Assembly (NCBI RefSeq): GCF_030378165.1
Contig: NZ_CP119766.1
Span: forward strand, 62,001 to 126,000
From: Flavobacterium panacagri
GTDB taxonomy: Bacteria; Bacteroidota; Bacteroidia; Flavobacteriales; Flavobacteriaceae
Reading direction: 5' to 3'
Length of the DNA stretch: 64,000 nt
Shown: positions 17,139-24,574 of the stretch, piece by piece
Numbering within the stretch: the stretch's first letter is position 1
How the letters are laid out: every line of letters begins with the position of its first letter
Notes under the pieces: generated by a model
Seen by the model: only the letters and a program-made list of their open reading frames with translations
Databases searched by the model: none
What the model was told of the DNA's origin: nothing
Position numbers and translations under genes: made by a program

Positions 17139-17920
17139 AAAAATAAAATGCTTAAGTAAAAGATAACTTCACAAACCTGCTGTGTGGCACCAAGGCAATC
17201 TCCAGTATAGCCATCAATCCATTTTTGGAAATATTTTGCTAAAAAATATCTTGTTATGAAAACTGGAATAACTGAAAATAGAACTTTAGGATCTAAATAA
17301 GAAAATACAAGTAAAGGAATCAACCCAAAAAAGAATGATCCAAAAACTTCTTTCCAGGTAAATTGTTTGGCAATGGGTTTGCTTTTGCTCGAAGCATCTT
17401 GACGAGAATATTCATGTGTAAAAATGATACTAATTGCAGCTAAACGGCTCAAGGAATGAGCAGAAATAAACAAAAGCCAAATTTTGAATATTGCCATCGA
17501 ATCATAAACTTGAAATAGCAAAATAGATTCTGAAAGCAGTTTGAATTTTAGTAGAAAAAGTAAAACCAATCCAATTGCTCCATACGCACCGATTGCACTG
17601 TCTTTCATAATCATGAGGATTTTTTCTTTTGTCCAGCCACCGCCAAAACCATCGCAGACATCCGCAAATCCGTCTTCGTGAAAAGCTCCTGTTGTAAGAA
17701 CTGAAATGATAATTGAAAAAATAACAGCCGTTTCTGTAGAAAGAAACAGAGCAAATAGAGAATAAATGATAAAAGAAATACTTCCAACAATCCATCCGAT
17801 AAAAGGAAAATATCTGGTTGCTTTGTTTAAATAATCTGGATGATGTGTAATGTTTTTTGGACAGGGGATTCGGGTGTAAAACATTAAACTGGTAAAAAAA
17901 ATATGGAGTTCTTTTTTCAT
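17123..17920 (-). CDS. cobS: adenosylcobinamide-GDP ribazoletransferase
   Basis: A 265-residue integral membrane enzyme (cobalamin synthase) that joins adenosylcobinamide-GDP to alpha-ribazole (phosphate), the last step of nucleotide-loop assembly. The family signature GAFHEDGFADVCDGFGGGWTKEKIL with DSAIGAYGAIGLVL is complete (about residues 78-120), and six or more hydrophobic segments follow. The C-terminus ends YTGDCLGATQQVCEV, also conserved. It overlaps the downstream cobC-like gene by 16 bases. Upstream, two structured repeats and a transposase gene separate it from bluB-cobT, so its present promoter is uncertain. Confidence 0.96.
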   Translation of the reverse strand: MKKELHIFFTSLMFYTRIPCPKNITHHPDYLNKATRYFPFIGWIVGSISFIIYSLFALFLSTETAVIFSIIISVLTTGAFHEDGFADVCDGFGGGWTKEKILMIMKDSAIGAYGAIGLVLLFLLKFKLLSESILLFQVYDSMAIFKIWLLFISAHSLSRLAAISIIFTHEYSRQDASSKSKPIAKQFTWKEVFGSFFFGLIPLLVFSYLDPKVLFSVIPVFITRYFLAKYFQKWIDGYTGDCLGATQQVCEVIFYLSILFLWKFI

Positions 17921-17934
17921 TTAGTTTTTAGTTG

Positions 17935-18100
17935 TTTGGCTAAAGCCTTTCTATCTTCCAAATTTATAACCTCCAGATAAATCTGGAGGCAACTCAAAGA
18001 AGAAAATTATAAAAAAATATAAATAATTTCACAATTTGAGTTGCCAACATCTTTAGATGTTGGTTTGTTTGTAGACAAAGATGAAGGCTTCAGCCAAACT
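17935..18100. repeat. REP-like structured repeat, copy 1 (166 bp)
   Basis: The ends TTTGGCTAAAGCC (17935-17947) and GGCTTCAGCCAAA close an outer stem. Inside, CCTCCAGAT and ATCTGGAGG form one hairpin, GGCAACTCAAA and TTTGAGTTGCC form a middle stem, and CCAACATCT and AGATGTTGG form another hairpin. The four nested stems give a cloverleaf-like fold. A near-identical layout recurs at 18196-18359. It starts 15 bases upstream of the cobS ATG. This architecture fits REP/BIME elements mobilised by the adjacent Y1 transposase. Confidence 0.85.
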
Positions 18101-18195
18101 CTTTAAGTTGTTTAGCTGGAATTCTTTATAGAGTAAATACTTTCATAGATGTTTTAAATATGGTGATAATTAATTTGTTGTTTGGAATGTAATTA

Positions 18196-18359
18196 TTTGG
18201 CTAAAGCCTATTTATGTGAATAAATTTGTTACCTCCAGATAAATCTGGAGGCAATTCAAAGAAGAAAAATTCTAAAAATGGAGGATTTTATAATTTGAGT
18301 TGCCAACATCTTTAGATGTTGGTTGGTTTATAGACAAAGATAAAGGCTTTAGCCAAACT
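18196..18359. repeat. REP-like structured repeat, copy 2 (164 bp)
   Basis: Same architecture as copy 1: outer TTTGGCTAAAGCC with GGCTTTAGCCAAA, the CCTCCAGAT hairpin, the GGCAA/TTGCC middle stem and the CCAACATCT hairpin. The stems are conserved while the single-stranded linkers differ from copy 1, as expected if secondary structure is what is recognised. It ends 4 bases before the stop of the transposase gene. Confidence 0.85.
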
Positions 18360-18363
18360 TTTT

Positions 18364-18795
18364 TTAAGTATGTTTAAAGCTAAACTTAATCATAAACTCA
18401 TCATATTCCTCTTGAAATGTTTTCTTTTTATGATATTCTTCCTGATTTTTGATGTAATCTCGAACTTTATCTACAATTGATTGTGAAACAGAAACTGCAA
18501 AGTATTCATCCTGCCATTCAAATTTATTATTTGTTAATTGATTTTTATTGATCCAATAAGAAGATTCTCCTTTTAATAATTGTATTGTTTTTTGAATTGT
18601 CTGATCGTTTCCTAGTGAAATTAGACAATGACAATGGTCAGAATAGCCACTTATAAAATCTAGATAAATATCTTTTCTTAAGGCATTTTCTTTTATATGA
18701 TTCCAGACTTTTTCACGTAAATCGACTGAATTCAAAAAAGGAAATCTGTTTTTGGTACTCCAAACACAATGAACATAGATTTTAGTAAATGGCAT
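18364..18795 (-). CDS. REP-associated tyrosine transposase (Y1/IS200-like, HUH)
   Basis: A 143-residue single-domain Y1 transposase. The metal-binding HUH motif is His54-Cys55-His56 in SDHCHCLISL, and the nucleophile is probably Tyr114 in VRDYIKNQEEYHKKK with Gln118 one turn later. The N-terminus IYVHCVWSTKNRFPFL is typical of the family. Such enzymes cut and rejoin single-stranded DNA at hairpins. All catalytic residues are present, so it is not an obvious pseudogene. The immediately adjacent hairpin repeats are its likely substrates. It is oriented with the cobalamin operon and lies 68 bases after bluB-cobT. Confidence 0.92.
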   Translation of the reverse strand: MPFTKIYVHCVWSTKNRFPFLNSVDLREKVWNHIKENALRKDIYLDFISGYSDHCHCLISLGNDQTIQKTIQLLKGESSYWINKNQLTNNKFEWQDEYFAVSVSQSIVDKVRDYIKNQEEYHKKKTFQEEYDEFMIKFSFKHT

Positions 18796-18863
18796 AGATA
18801 AATAGTTTTAAAATTATTTCAAGTTTGATTCAAATTTAAAAACTATTAACAATAAACAGAAAG

Positions 18864-20543
18864 TTATTTCCTACTTATTCCCGCGCTTTCAAAACTAGCC
18901 ATTTCATTCAAAAAAGCCTCAGCCGATTTTAAAATAGGAAAAGCTACAGCACAGCCGGTTCCTTCTCCCAAACGCAAATCAAGATTTAAAATAGATTTAG
19001 CTTCAAGGTATTCAAGCAGTTTTACATGTGCTTTTTCAACAGAACAATGACAGAAAACAGCATTATTTTTAATGTTAGGATTGATTTTAGAAGCAATTAG
19101 ATAGGCTACAGTACAAATGAAACCATCAATTAGAATAAGCATTTTGTTTTCAAAAGCAGAAAGCATTCCGCCAGCCATTTGAAGAATTTCAAAACCTCCG
19201 AAGTAAGAAAGATGCGACAATAATTCCGCTTGACCAGAATAATTATCAATAGCTTTTTTGAGAATATTTTGTTTCTGAGTTAATTTTTCATCTGAAACTC
19301 CTGTTCCTTTTCCAACGCATTCTTCAATAGGTAAACCAGTTAAAAGACTCATTAAAACAGAAGCAGTCGAAGTATTACCAATTCCCATTTCGCCAAAACC
19401 GATGCAGTTACATCCTGTTTTTGCAATATTTTCTACGATAGCTTTTCCTTTGTCAAAACACAATTGCACTTCCGATTCGCTCATGGCTGGAACGTGAAGG
19501 AAAGATTGACTTCCCTTAGCAATTTTACAATCTATTAATTTTGTATTAGTTGGAAAATCATAATTTACACCAGCATCAACAATCGATAATTTGATCTCGT
19601 TTTGTTTGCAGAAAACATTTATTGCCGCTCCGCCCTCCAAAAAGTTGTTGACCATTTGACGTGTCACATCTTGTGGATAATCGCTTACACCGTGATTAGC
19701 AATTCCATGATCTGCAGCGAAAACAATAATGTTAGGATTGGTGATTTTTGGATTTAAAGTTTCAAAAACAGTTGCTATTTGAAAAGCTAAGGTTTCTAAA
19801 GTTCCCAGTGAACCAACAGGTTTTGTTTTTGAATCTATTTTTTCCTGTAAAAGCTTGTGGAAATCAATTTTGTTATCGTTTTCAGTTTTTACGTTTAATT
19901 CAAAATTTGAAATGTTTATTGTATGAATTTCCGAAATCTCTTTGCAGATTGGAGCTTCTGATTTTTGTTTCCAATGCAGTTGTTGTAACATTGGCTGATT
20001 GTTGTAATTGGTAGCTGGTTTTCCGATACAGAAATAACCCAGCGGTTCTATATTTTCAGGTAAATCGAGGATTTTTTTAAATTGATAATAATTTAAAATC
20101 GAAACCCAGCCCATTCCGTAACCTTGTTCCGTCAGTGAAAGCCAGATATTCTGAGCCGCACAAACGGAACTGAATTTTACTGCTTCGTTACTACCGATTG
20201 TTCCAATCGTAAATTGATTCAAAACCGAACGATCGTAAGCGATAATAAGTCCGATTGGCGCTTCTTCAATAGCTTCGAGTTTAAGTGAATTATACAATTC
20301 TTTTTGTTCCTCGTTATCGGTAAGTTCTGCTGCTTTTTTGTTGTAATCTAAAAACAGCTTTTTAATCGAGGTTTTAACTTCATTAGATTTGATGAGGAAA
20401 TATCTAGTCGCATCAGTTAACCCCACGGAAGGCGCCCAATGACCAGCCTGCAAAGCTTTCTGAATTACTTCATCAGGAACTTCATCAGGTGTAAAATGTC
20501 GGGTGTCACGGCGTGATTTTAGTATGTCTTCTAGATTGCTCAT
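18864..20543 (-). CDS. cobT: fused BluB (DMB synthase) and CobT (DMB phosphoribosyltransferase)
   Basis: A 559-residue two-enzyme fusion. Residues about 1-205 are a BluB-type nitroreductase-fold domain (RRDTRHFTPDEVP, HWAPSVGLTDATRY, FSSVCAAQNIWLSLTEQGYGMGWVSIL), which converts FMNH2 with oxygen to 5,6-dimethylbenzimidazole. Residues about 225-545 are CobT (SKTKPVGSLGTLE, VFAADHGIANHGVSDYPQDVT, GEMGIGNTSTAS), which uses nicotinate mononucleotide to make alpha-ribazole phosphate. The catalytic glutamate is in LDLRLGEGTGCA near the C-terminus. The fusion would channel the lower-ligand base. I start at ATG 20543 because the longer frame uses TTG. cobU lies upstream and the RAYT gene downstream. 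Confidence 0.95.
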   Translation of the reverse strand: MSNLEDILKSRRDTRHFTPDEVPDEVIQKALQAGHWAPSVGLTDATRYFLIKSNEVKTSIKKLFLDYNKKAAELTDNEEQKELYNSLKLEAIEEAPIGLIIAYDRSVLNQFTIGTIGSNEAVKFSSVCAAQNIWLSLTEQGYGMGWVSILNYYQFKKILDLPENIEPLGYFCIGKPATNYNNQPMLQQLHWKQKSEAPICKEISEIHTINISNFELNVKTENDNKIDFHKLLQEKIDSKTKPVGSLGTLETLAFQIATVFETLNPKITNPNIIVFAADHGIANHGVSDYPQDVTRQMVNNFLEGGAAINVFCKQNEIKLSIVDAGVNYDFPTNTKLIDCKIAKGSQSFLHVPAMSESEVQLCFDKGKAIVENIAKTGCNCIGFGEMGIGNTSTASVLMSLLTGLPIEECVGKGTGVSDEKLTQKQNILKKAIDNYSGQAELLSHLSYFGGFEILQMAGGMLSAFENKMLILIDGFICTVAYLIASKINPNIKNNAVFCHCSVEKAHVKLLEYLEAKSILNLDLRLGEGTGCAVAFPILKSAEAFLNEMASFESAGISRK

Positions 20544-20673
20544 AAATTTCAAATTTCAAAAATCAATATAAATTTCAATTTTCACTTTATGTAAAGATAC
20601 TCCACGATATTTGAATTTGAAATTTAAAAATTTAGAATTTGTTTTTTGATATTGTCATTGCCATTGAATTTTA

Positions 20674-21183
20674 TCAACCCTTTATTTTTACCGGAATTCC
20701 AGAAACCATCAGAACCACTTCATTAGCATTTGATGCCAGAAACTGATTCATCCAGCCTTGCAGTTCTACAAATTTTCTTCCGATATGAGTTTCTGCATGA
20801 ACTCCCATTCCGATTTCATTTGTTACAATAATGATATTAGCGTTTTCTTGATTGGCAATGGCAAGGAATTCTTCTTTTGCTTCTTCTAAACTTAGTTGAA
20901 CATCATTTTTAGTATCCACAAAAAAATTAGTCAACCAAAGTGTAACACAATCTATTAAAGCTGTTTTTCCGGAAAAATCAATTTTACTTAAATATTTTTC
21001 CTCTTCGATATTCGTCCAACGTTCGTCTCTTTCCTGCTGATGTCTGTCAATTCGGTTTTGAAAATCAGAATCCCATTTTCTCGCAGTTGCAACGTATATT
21101 GGATTATCGGAAAGTGTTAAGGCTAAGTTTTGTGCATAACTGCTTTTTCCTGAACGCTCGCCGCCGGTTATTAGGTAAATCAT
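20674..21183 (-). CDS. cobU: adenosylcobinamide kinase / adenosylcobinamide-phosphate guanylyltransferase
   Basis: A 169-residue bifunctional enzyme that phosphorylates adenosylcobinamide and then transfers GMP, giving the GDP-activated substrate of CobS. The P-loop GGERSGKSSYA lies at residues 7-17, the guanylylated-histidine region is RIDRHQQERDERW near 44-56, and ALIDCVTLWLTNFF and VTNEIGMGVHAET are conserved. It heads the minus-strand salvage genes. A TATCTTTG -7 element is present (reverse complement of 21231-21238) without a good -33 match, and no riboswitch is seen in its short leader. Confidence 0.95.
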   Translation of the reverse strand: MIYLITGGERSGKSSYAQNLALTLSDNPIYVATARKWDSDFQNRIDRHQQERDERWTNIEEEKYLSKIDFSGKTALIDCVTLWLTNFFVDTKNDVQLSLEEAKEEFLAIANQENANIIIVTNEIGMGVHAETHIGRKFVELQGWMNQFLASNANEVVLMVSGIPVKIKG

Positions 21184-21287
21184 TTTTTTAGGGAAGTTAT
21201 AAGTTATGGGTTAAGTGTTGCACTGTGAGACAAAGATAACGAAGAGTTTCTCAATTCATGACATATAATTCTTAACCTGAATTACTT

Positions 21288-21650
21288 TTAATAAGGACAA
21301 TGTCGGCAGTTATTTCCACAGCAGGTTCCTCTTTTTAAATGGTACCAGGTTTTAAAAACCATATTTCCATTTTCAATATAATAATCAATACCTTCAATTA
21401 ATGTGTTTGTTTTGGGTAAGGAAATAGCTTTGTTTTTAGGAGCGTTTGAAGGATTTATAGTTTCTACATAAGCATCAATTTTGTCTTCACATGCTTCTTT
21501 AAAACATGTTGGACAAAGGCAATCTCCTCCTTCAGAAAGAGAAAAAATGGGTGGGTAGTCATTGCACCAGCATTTTTTTTCTACAGATATATCTCCACAG
21601 CTGAATTCAGATTCACAGCTTGAGCAAATTTTCATTTTTGTGGTATTCAT
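21288..21650 (-). CDS. cysteine-rich CWC / DUF5522-type protein
   Basis: A 120-residue cytoplasmic protein with two cysteine clusters. The N-terminal part (about 1-50) has CSSCESEFSC..CWCNDYP...CLCPTC, resembling the cysteine-rich CWC family, and the C-terminal 40 residues (IDYYIENGNMVFKTWYHLKRGTCCGNNCRHCPY) match DUF5522. Both probably bind a metal, most likely zinc. I start at the ATG at 21650; the longer frame would run into the promoter region of btuF. It is divergent from btuF and just upstream of cobU on the same strand. The cobalamin context may be incidental. Confidence 0.8.
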   Translation of the reverse strand: MNTTKMKICSSCESEFSCGDISVEKKCWCNDYPPIFSLSEGGDCLCPTCFKEACEDKIDAYVETINPSNAPKNKAISLPKTNTLIEGIDYYIENGNMVFKTWYHLKRGTCCGNNCRHCPY

Positions 21651-21744
21651 GTTGTAAAGATACAATTGTTTAAATTTGTAAGAATAAAGGTAAACAAAAA
21701 AAATATAAAATACTTTACCTTTGTCACTATCCAAAACATGAAAC

Positions 21745-22887
21745 ATGAGACATTTATTACCGAAAATGGTTTTTATAGCTTCTTTTTTTATCCTGACAGG
21801 TTGTAAGAAGAATGAAAAAACGGAAACTGTAAAAACTGAAGACGCAAAAAACAGTATCGAATATGCGAGCGGACTTTCAATCGTAAAATATGATGATTAT
21901 TCAGTTGTAACTGTCTCAAATCCATGGCCAAATGCCAATAAAGATTTCAAATACATTTTAAAAGAAAAAGAAGCAAAAGTTCCGGACAGCCTTCAAAGTT
22001 ATACTACAATTCAAGTTCCGTTAACTTCTGTTGTGGTAACTTCAACTACTAATATTCCTTTTTTAGAAATGTTGGAAGTAGAAAATAATTTGGTTGGTTT
22101 TCCGCATACTGATTATATTTCTTCAGAAAAAACAAGAGCTTTAATTGACAAAGGTTCTGTGAAAAACGTTGGACAAAATGAAAAACTAAATATCGAACAA
22201 TTAATCGAGTTGTCTCCGGATTTGATTGTCACTTTTGGAGTAGATAACAATAATCCAATGTTGGATAATCTGAAAAAAAGCGGATTAAATGTTTTAATTC
22301 AAGGCGACTGGATGGAACAATCTCCCCTTGGAAAAGCAGAGTGGATTAAACTTTATGGTGCTTTATTTGGTAAAGAAGAGCAGGCAAAAGAACTTTTTGA
22401 TAAAATTGTTCAAAGTTATAATCAGGCGAAAAAAATGGTGGCTGATAAACCTGCAACTTCAAAAGTTTTATACGGTTCTATGTACGAAGATGTTTGGTAT
22501 GTCGCCAAAGGAAACAGCTGGGTTGCCGAGTTTATGAAAGATGCAAAAGCCAATTATTTGTGGGCTGATTTAAAAGGAAGCGGAAGTGAAGGTTTGTCTT
22601 TTGAAAAGGTTTTAGACAAAGCCAAAGATGCAAATGTCTGGATTGCTTCAGGTTCCTTCAAAAGTTTAGAAGAATTGCAAAAGGCAAATCCGCATTACGG
22701 AGAGTTTGATGCTTTTAAAAATAAAACAGTTTATAATTTTGAAGGCAAATTAGGAGCGACCGGAGGTACCGTTTATTACGAATTGGCTCCAAGCCGTCCT
22801 GATTTGGTTTTAAAGGATTATATCAAAATTTTTCATCCTGATTTATTATCAGGTTACGAATTTACTTTCGCATCAAAACTGAATTAA
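21745..22887 (+). CDS. btuF: ABC transporter substrate-binding lipoprotein, probable cobalamin/cobinamide (BtuF-like)
   Basis: A 380-residue periplasmic lipoprotein: lipobox ILTGC with Cys20, then a class III (helical-backbone) binding-protein fold. Diagnostic segments include VVTSTTNIPFLEMLEVENNLVGFPH, KLNIEQLIELSPDLIVTFG and a final lobe with GEFDAFKNKTVYN. FecB/BtuF proteins deliver corrinoids, haem or siderophores to FecCD permeases. Only one base separates it from the permease gene, and it diverges from cobalamin salvage genes, so corrinoid is the likely ligand. A TACCTTTG -7 element lies at 21716-21723, without a clear -33 partner. Confidence 0.88.
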   Translation: MRHLLPKMVFIASFFILTGCKKNEKTETVKTEDAKNSIEYASGLSIVKYDDYSVVTVSNPWPNANKDFKYILKEKEAKVPDSLQSYTTIQVPLTSVVVTSTTNIPFLEMLEVENNLVGFPHTDYISSEKTRALIDKGSVKNVGQNEKLNIEQLIELSPDLIVTFGVDNNNPMLDNLKKSGLNVLIQGDWMEQSPLGKAEWIKLYGALFGKEEQAKELFDKIVQSYNQAKKMVADKPATSKVLYGSMYEDVWYVAKGNSWVAEFMKDAKANYLWADLKGSGSEGLSFEKVLDKAKDANVWIASGSFKSLEELQKANPHYGEFDAFKNKTVYNFEGKLGATGGTVYYELAPSRPDLVLKDYIKIFHPDLLSGYEFTFASKLN

Positions 22888-22888
22888 A

Positions 22889-23917
22889 TTGGCAAATAAA
22901 AAACGAAATACCATTTTATTTGTCATTTTGGCGCTGGGACTTTTGCTGATGTTTTTCGCAAGCATTAGTTTAGGTTCTGTTATGATTCCTGCAAAAGATG
23001 TTTTTAACAGTTTAACTGGAGGACATGCGACAAAATCGACTTGGGAATATATCATTATAAATTACCGTTTACCAAAAGCAATCACCGCAGTTTTGGTTGG
23101 AAGCGGACTTTCAATCAGCGGACTTTTGATGCAGACTTTATTCCGTAATCCGCTCGCTGGGCCTTATGTGTTAGGATTGAGTTCGGGAGCAAGTTTAGGA
23201 GTTGCTTTTGTGATTTTAGGAGCAGGATTTCTGCCTTCTTTTTTAAGTGTAATTGCCTTGTCTTCTTATGGAATTGTTTTAGCCTCTACAGCCGGAAGTA
23301 CATTGGTTTTACTTTTGGTTTTAGTAGTTTCACAAAGATTGCGTGACACGATGGCCATTCTGATTGTGGGGTTAATGTTTGGAAGTTTTACCACAGCTAT
23401 TGTAAGCGTTCTGACTTATTTCAGCACAGCCGAACAGCTTCAAAAATTCACTTTTTGGTCAATGGGAAGTTTAGGAAATCTTTCATGGCCAACGATTGGC
23501 ATTTTGACAATTTGCATTGGAATCGGGTTGCTTTTAAGTGCCAAAAGCATAAAACCTTTAAATGCATTGCTTCTTGGAGAAAATTATGCCAAAAGCATGG
23601 GGTTGAATTTTAAACAAGCAAGATTAATAATCATCTTTGCCACAAGTATATTATCCGGAGCGATTACGGCCTTTGCGGGGCCAATAGCTTTTATCGGATT
23701 AGCAGTGCCTCATATTGCAAAACTGACTTTTCAAACCAGTAATCATACCATATTATTTTGGAGTACTTTATTTTTTGGTTCGATTATAATGTTGTTTTGT
23801 GATATTGTTTCACAAATGCCAGGATTTGAAGTTACGCTTCCAATCAATGCGATAACGTCTATTATTGGAGCGCCGGTTGTAATTTGGCTTTTGGTAAGAA
23901 AAAGAAATTTTAAGTAA
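22889..23917 (+). CDS. btuC: FecCD/BtuC-family ABC transporter permease
   Basis: A 342-residue inner membrane permease with about ten helices. The family motifs RLPKAITAVLVGSGLSISGLLMQTLFRNPLAGPYVLGLSSGASLG (about 53-97) and GPIAFIGLAVPHIAKL near 270 are clear, ending with PINAITSIIGAPVVIWLLV. The start must be TTG at 22889: an in-frame TGA lies 9 bases upstream and the first internal ATG lies within the first membrane helix. It follows btuF by one base. The cognate ATPase gene is now 657 bases downstream because a repeat-bounded element lies between. Confidence 0.92.
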   Translation: MANKKRNTILFVILALGLLLMFFASISLGSVMIPAKDVFNSLTGGHATKSTWEYIIINYRLPKAITAVLVGSGLSISGLLMQTLFRNPLAGPYVLGLSSGASLGVAFVILGAGFLPSFLSVIALSSYGIVLASTAGSTLVLLLVLVVSQRLRDTMAILIVGLMFGSFTTAIVSVLTYFSTAEQLQKFTFWSMGSLGNLSWPTIGILTICIGIGLLLSAKSIKPLNALLLGENYAKSMGLNFKQARLIIIFATSILSGAITAFAGPIAFIGLAVPHIAKLTFQTSNHTILFWSTLFFGSIIMLFCDIVSQMPGFEVTLPINAITSIIGAPVVIWLLVRKRNFK

Positions 23918-23949
23918 AAGATTACAAATTTTAATATCTTAGTTTTTTT

Positions 23950-24560
23950 AAACACATAGAAACATAGATTACTATTTTTTCTGAAAGTTAATTTTGAAAA
24001 TTTACTAGTAAATTAAAACATAGACTTTGCGAAAATGGAACATGTTCTTTTAAAAATTAAGATAATGATTACTCAGAAATATTTAGATGAATTGACTTTC
24101 AGTGTTATAGGGGCTTGTATTCAAGTGCATAAAACGATTGGAAGAGGATTATTGGAAAGTGTTTATCATGAATGTTTAAAAGAGGAATTGAGTTATCGTA
24201 AAATAAATTTTTTCACAGAAATGAATGTGCCTTTGATTTACAGAGATAAAGAATTAAATGCTAATTTAAAATGTGATTTATTTATTGAAAATTGTTTAGT
24301 TGTAGAATTAAAAGCAACATTAGAATTAAATCCTATTTGTGAAGCACAGTTAATGACTTATATGAAACTCTTAAAAGCACCAAAAGGCATTTTGATTAAC
24401 TTTAATTGCTTTAATATTTTTAAAGAAGGTCAAAAAACATTCGTAAACGAATATTACAAATTACTCCCAAAGATTTAAACTCAAAGCTATGTGTTAATTT
24501 ACTAGTAAATTTTCAAATCAACTCTCAGAAAAAGGAAAAAACCTATGTTTCTATGTGTTT
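23950..24560. mobile_element. 611-bp element with ~80-bp terminal inverted repeats carrying a GxxExxY gene
   Basis: The left arm (23950-24029) and right arm (24482-24560) are imperfect inverted repeats. The outer 18 bases AAACACATAGAAACATAG are exact. After a variable ~13-base stretch the arms match again through CTGA.AGTT.ATTT, a GAAAATTTACTAGTAAATT block and an ACATAG..CTTTG end. The only ORF inside is the GxxExxY gene. The element separates btuC from btuD. Two shorter elements (269-417, 37747-37888) share the outer ends. I infer a discrete transposable or once-mobile unit; no direct target duplication is visible. Confidence 0.75.
24065..24478 (+). CDS. GxxExxY-family protein (PD-(D/E)XK-like)
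   Basis: A 137-residue protein of the GxxExxY family. The name-giving motif is GLLESVYHECL (about residues 25-35), preceded by VIGACIQVHKTIG. A putative PD-(D/E)XK nuclease core follows: Asp in LKCDLFI and, ten residues later, VELKA (E-x-K). Family members occur in many Bacteroidota, and their function is not established. I start at ATG 24065 because homologues begin near ITQKYLDELTFSVIG; an ATG at 24035 would add ten residues. It sits alone inside long inverted repeats between btuC and btuD, so any expression may come from read-through of the transporter operon. Confidence 0.9.
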   Translation: MITQKYLDELTFSVIGACIQVHKTIGRGLLESVYHECLKEELSYRKINFFTEMNVPLIYRDKELNANLKCDLFIENCLVVELKATLELNPICEAQLMTYMKLLKAPKGILINFNCFNIFKEGQKTFVNEYYKLLPKI

Positions 24561-24574
24561 AAAAAATAACCACA

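Larger units (their letters stand above)
17935..18795. mobile_element. REP-associated tyrosine transposase locus (RAYT gene plus two REP-like repeats)
   Basis: The unit comprises two tandem structured repeats (17935-18100 and 18196-18359, separated by 95 bp) and a Y1/HUH transposase gene (18364-18795) starting right after the second. Both repeats lie on the 3' side of the transposase gene. No copy is visible on its 5' side. It interrupts the bluB-cobT to cobS gene order. Such domesticated single-strand transposases are known to associate with REP sequences. Activity here is not shown. Confidence 0.75.

Noticed and set aside
17502..17795. 97-residue minus-strand ORF in cobS
   Set aside because: Out of frame with the unmistakable CobS signature.
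17935..18359. Possible short CRISPR-like array
   Set aside because: Only two units, each ~165 bp with internal stems, no spacers of regular length and no cas genes. The Y1 transposase explains them better.
21651..21744. A second cobalamin riboswitch upstream of btuF or cobU
   Set aside because: The 94-base interval is too short and lacks the GCCACTG box and CCAGGAGACCTGCC arm found at 16345-16525.
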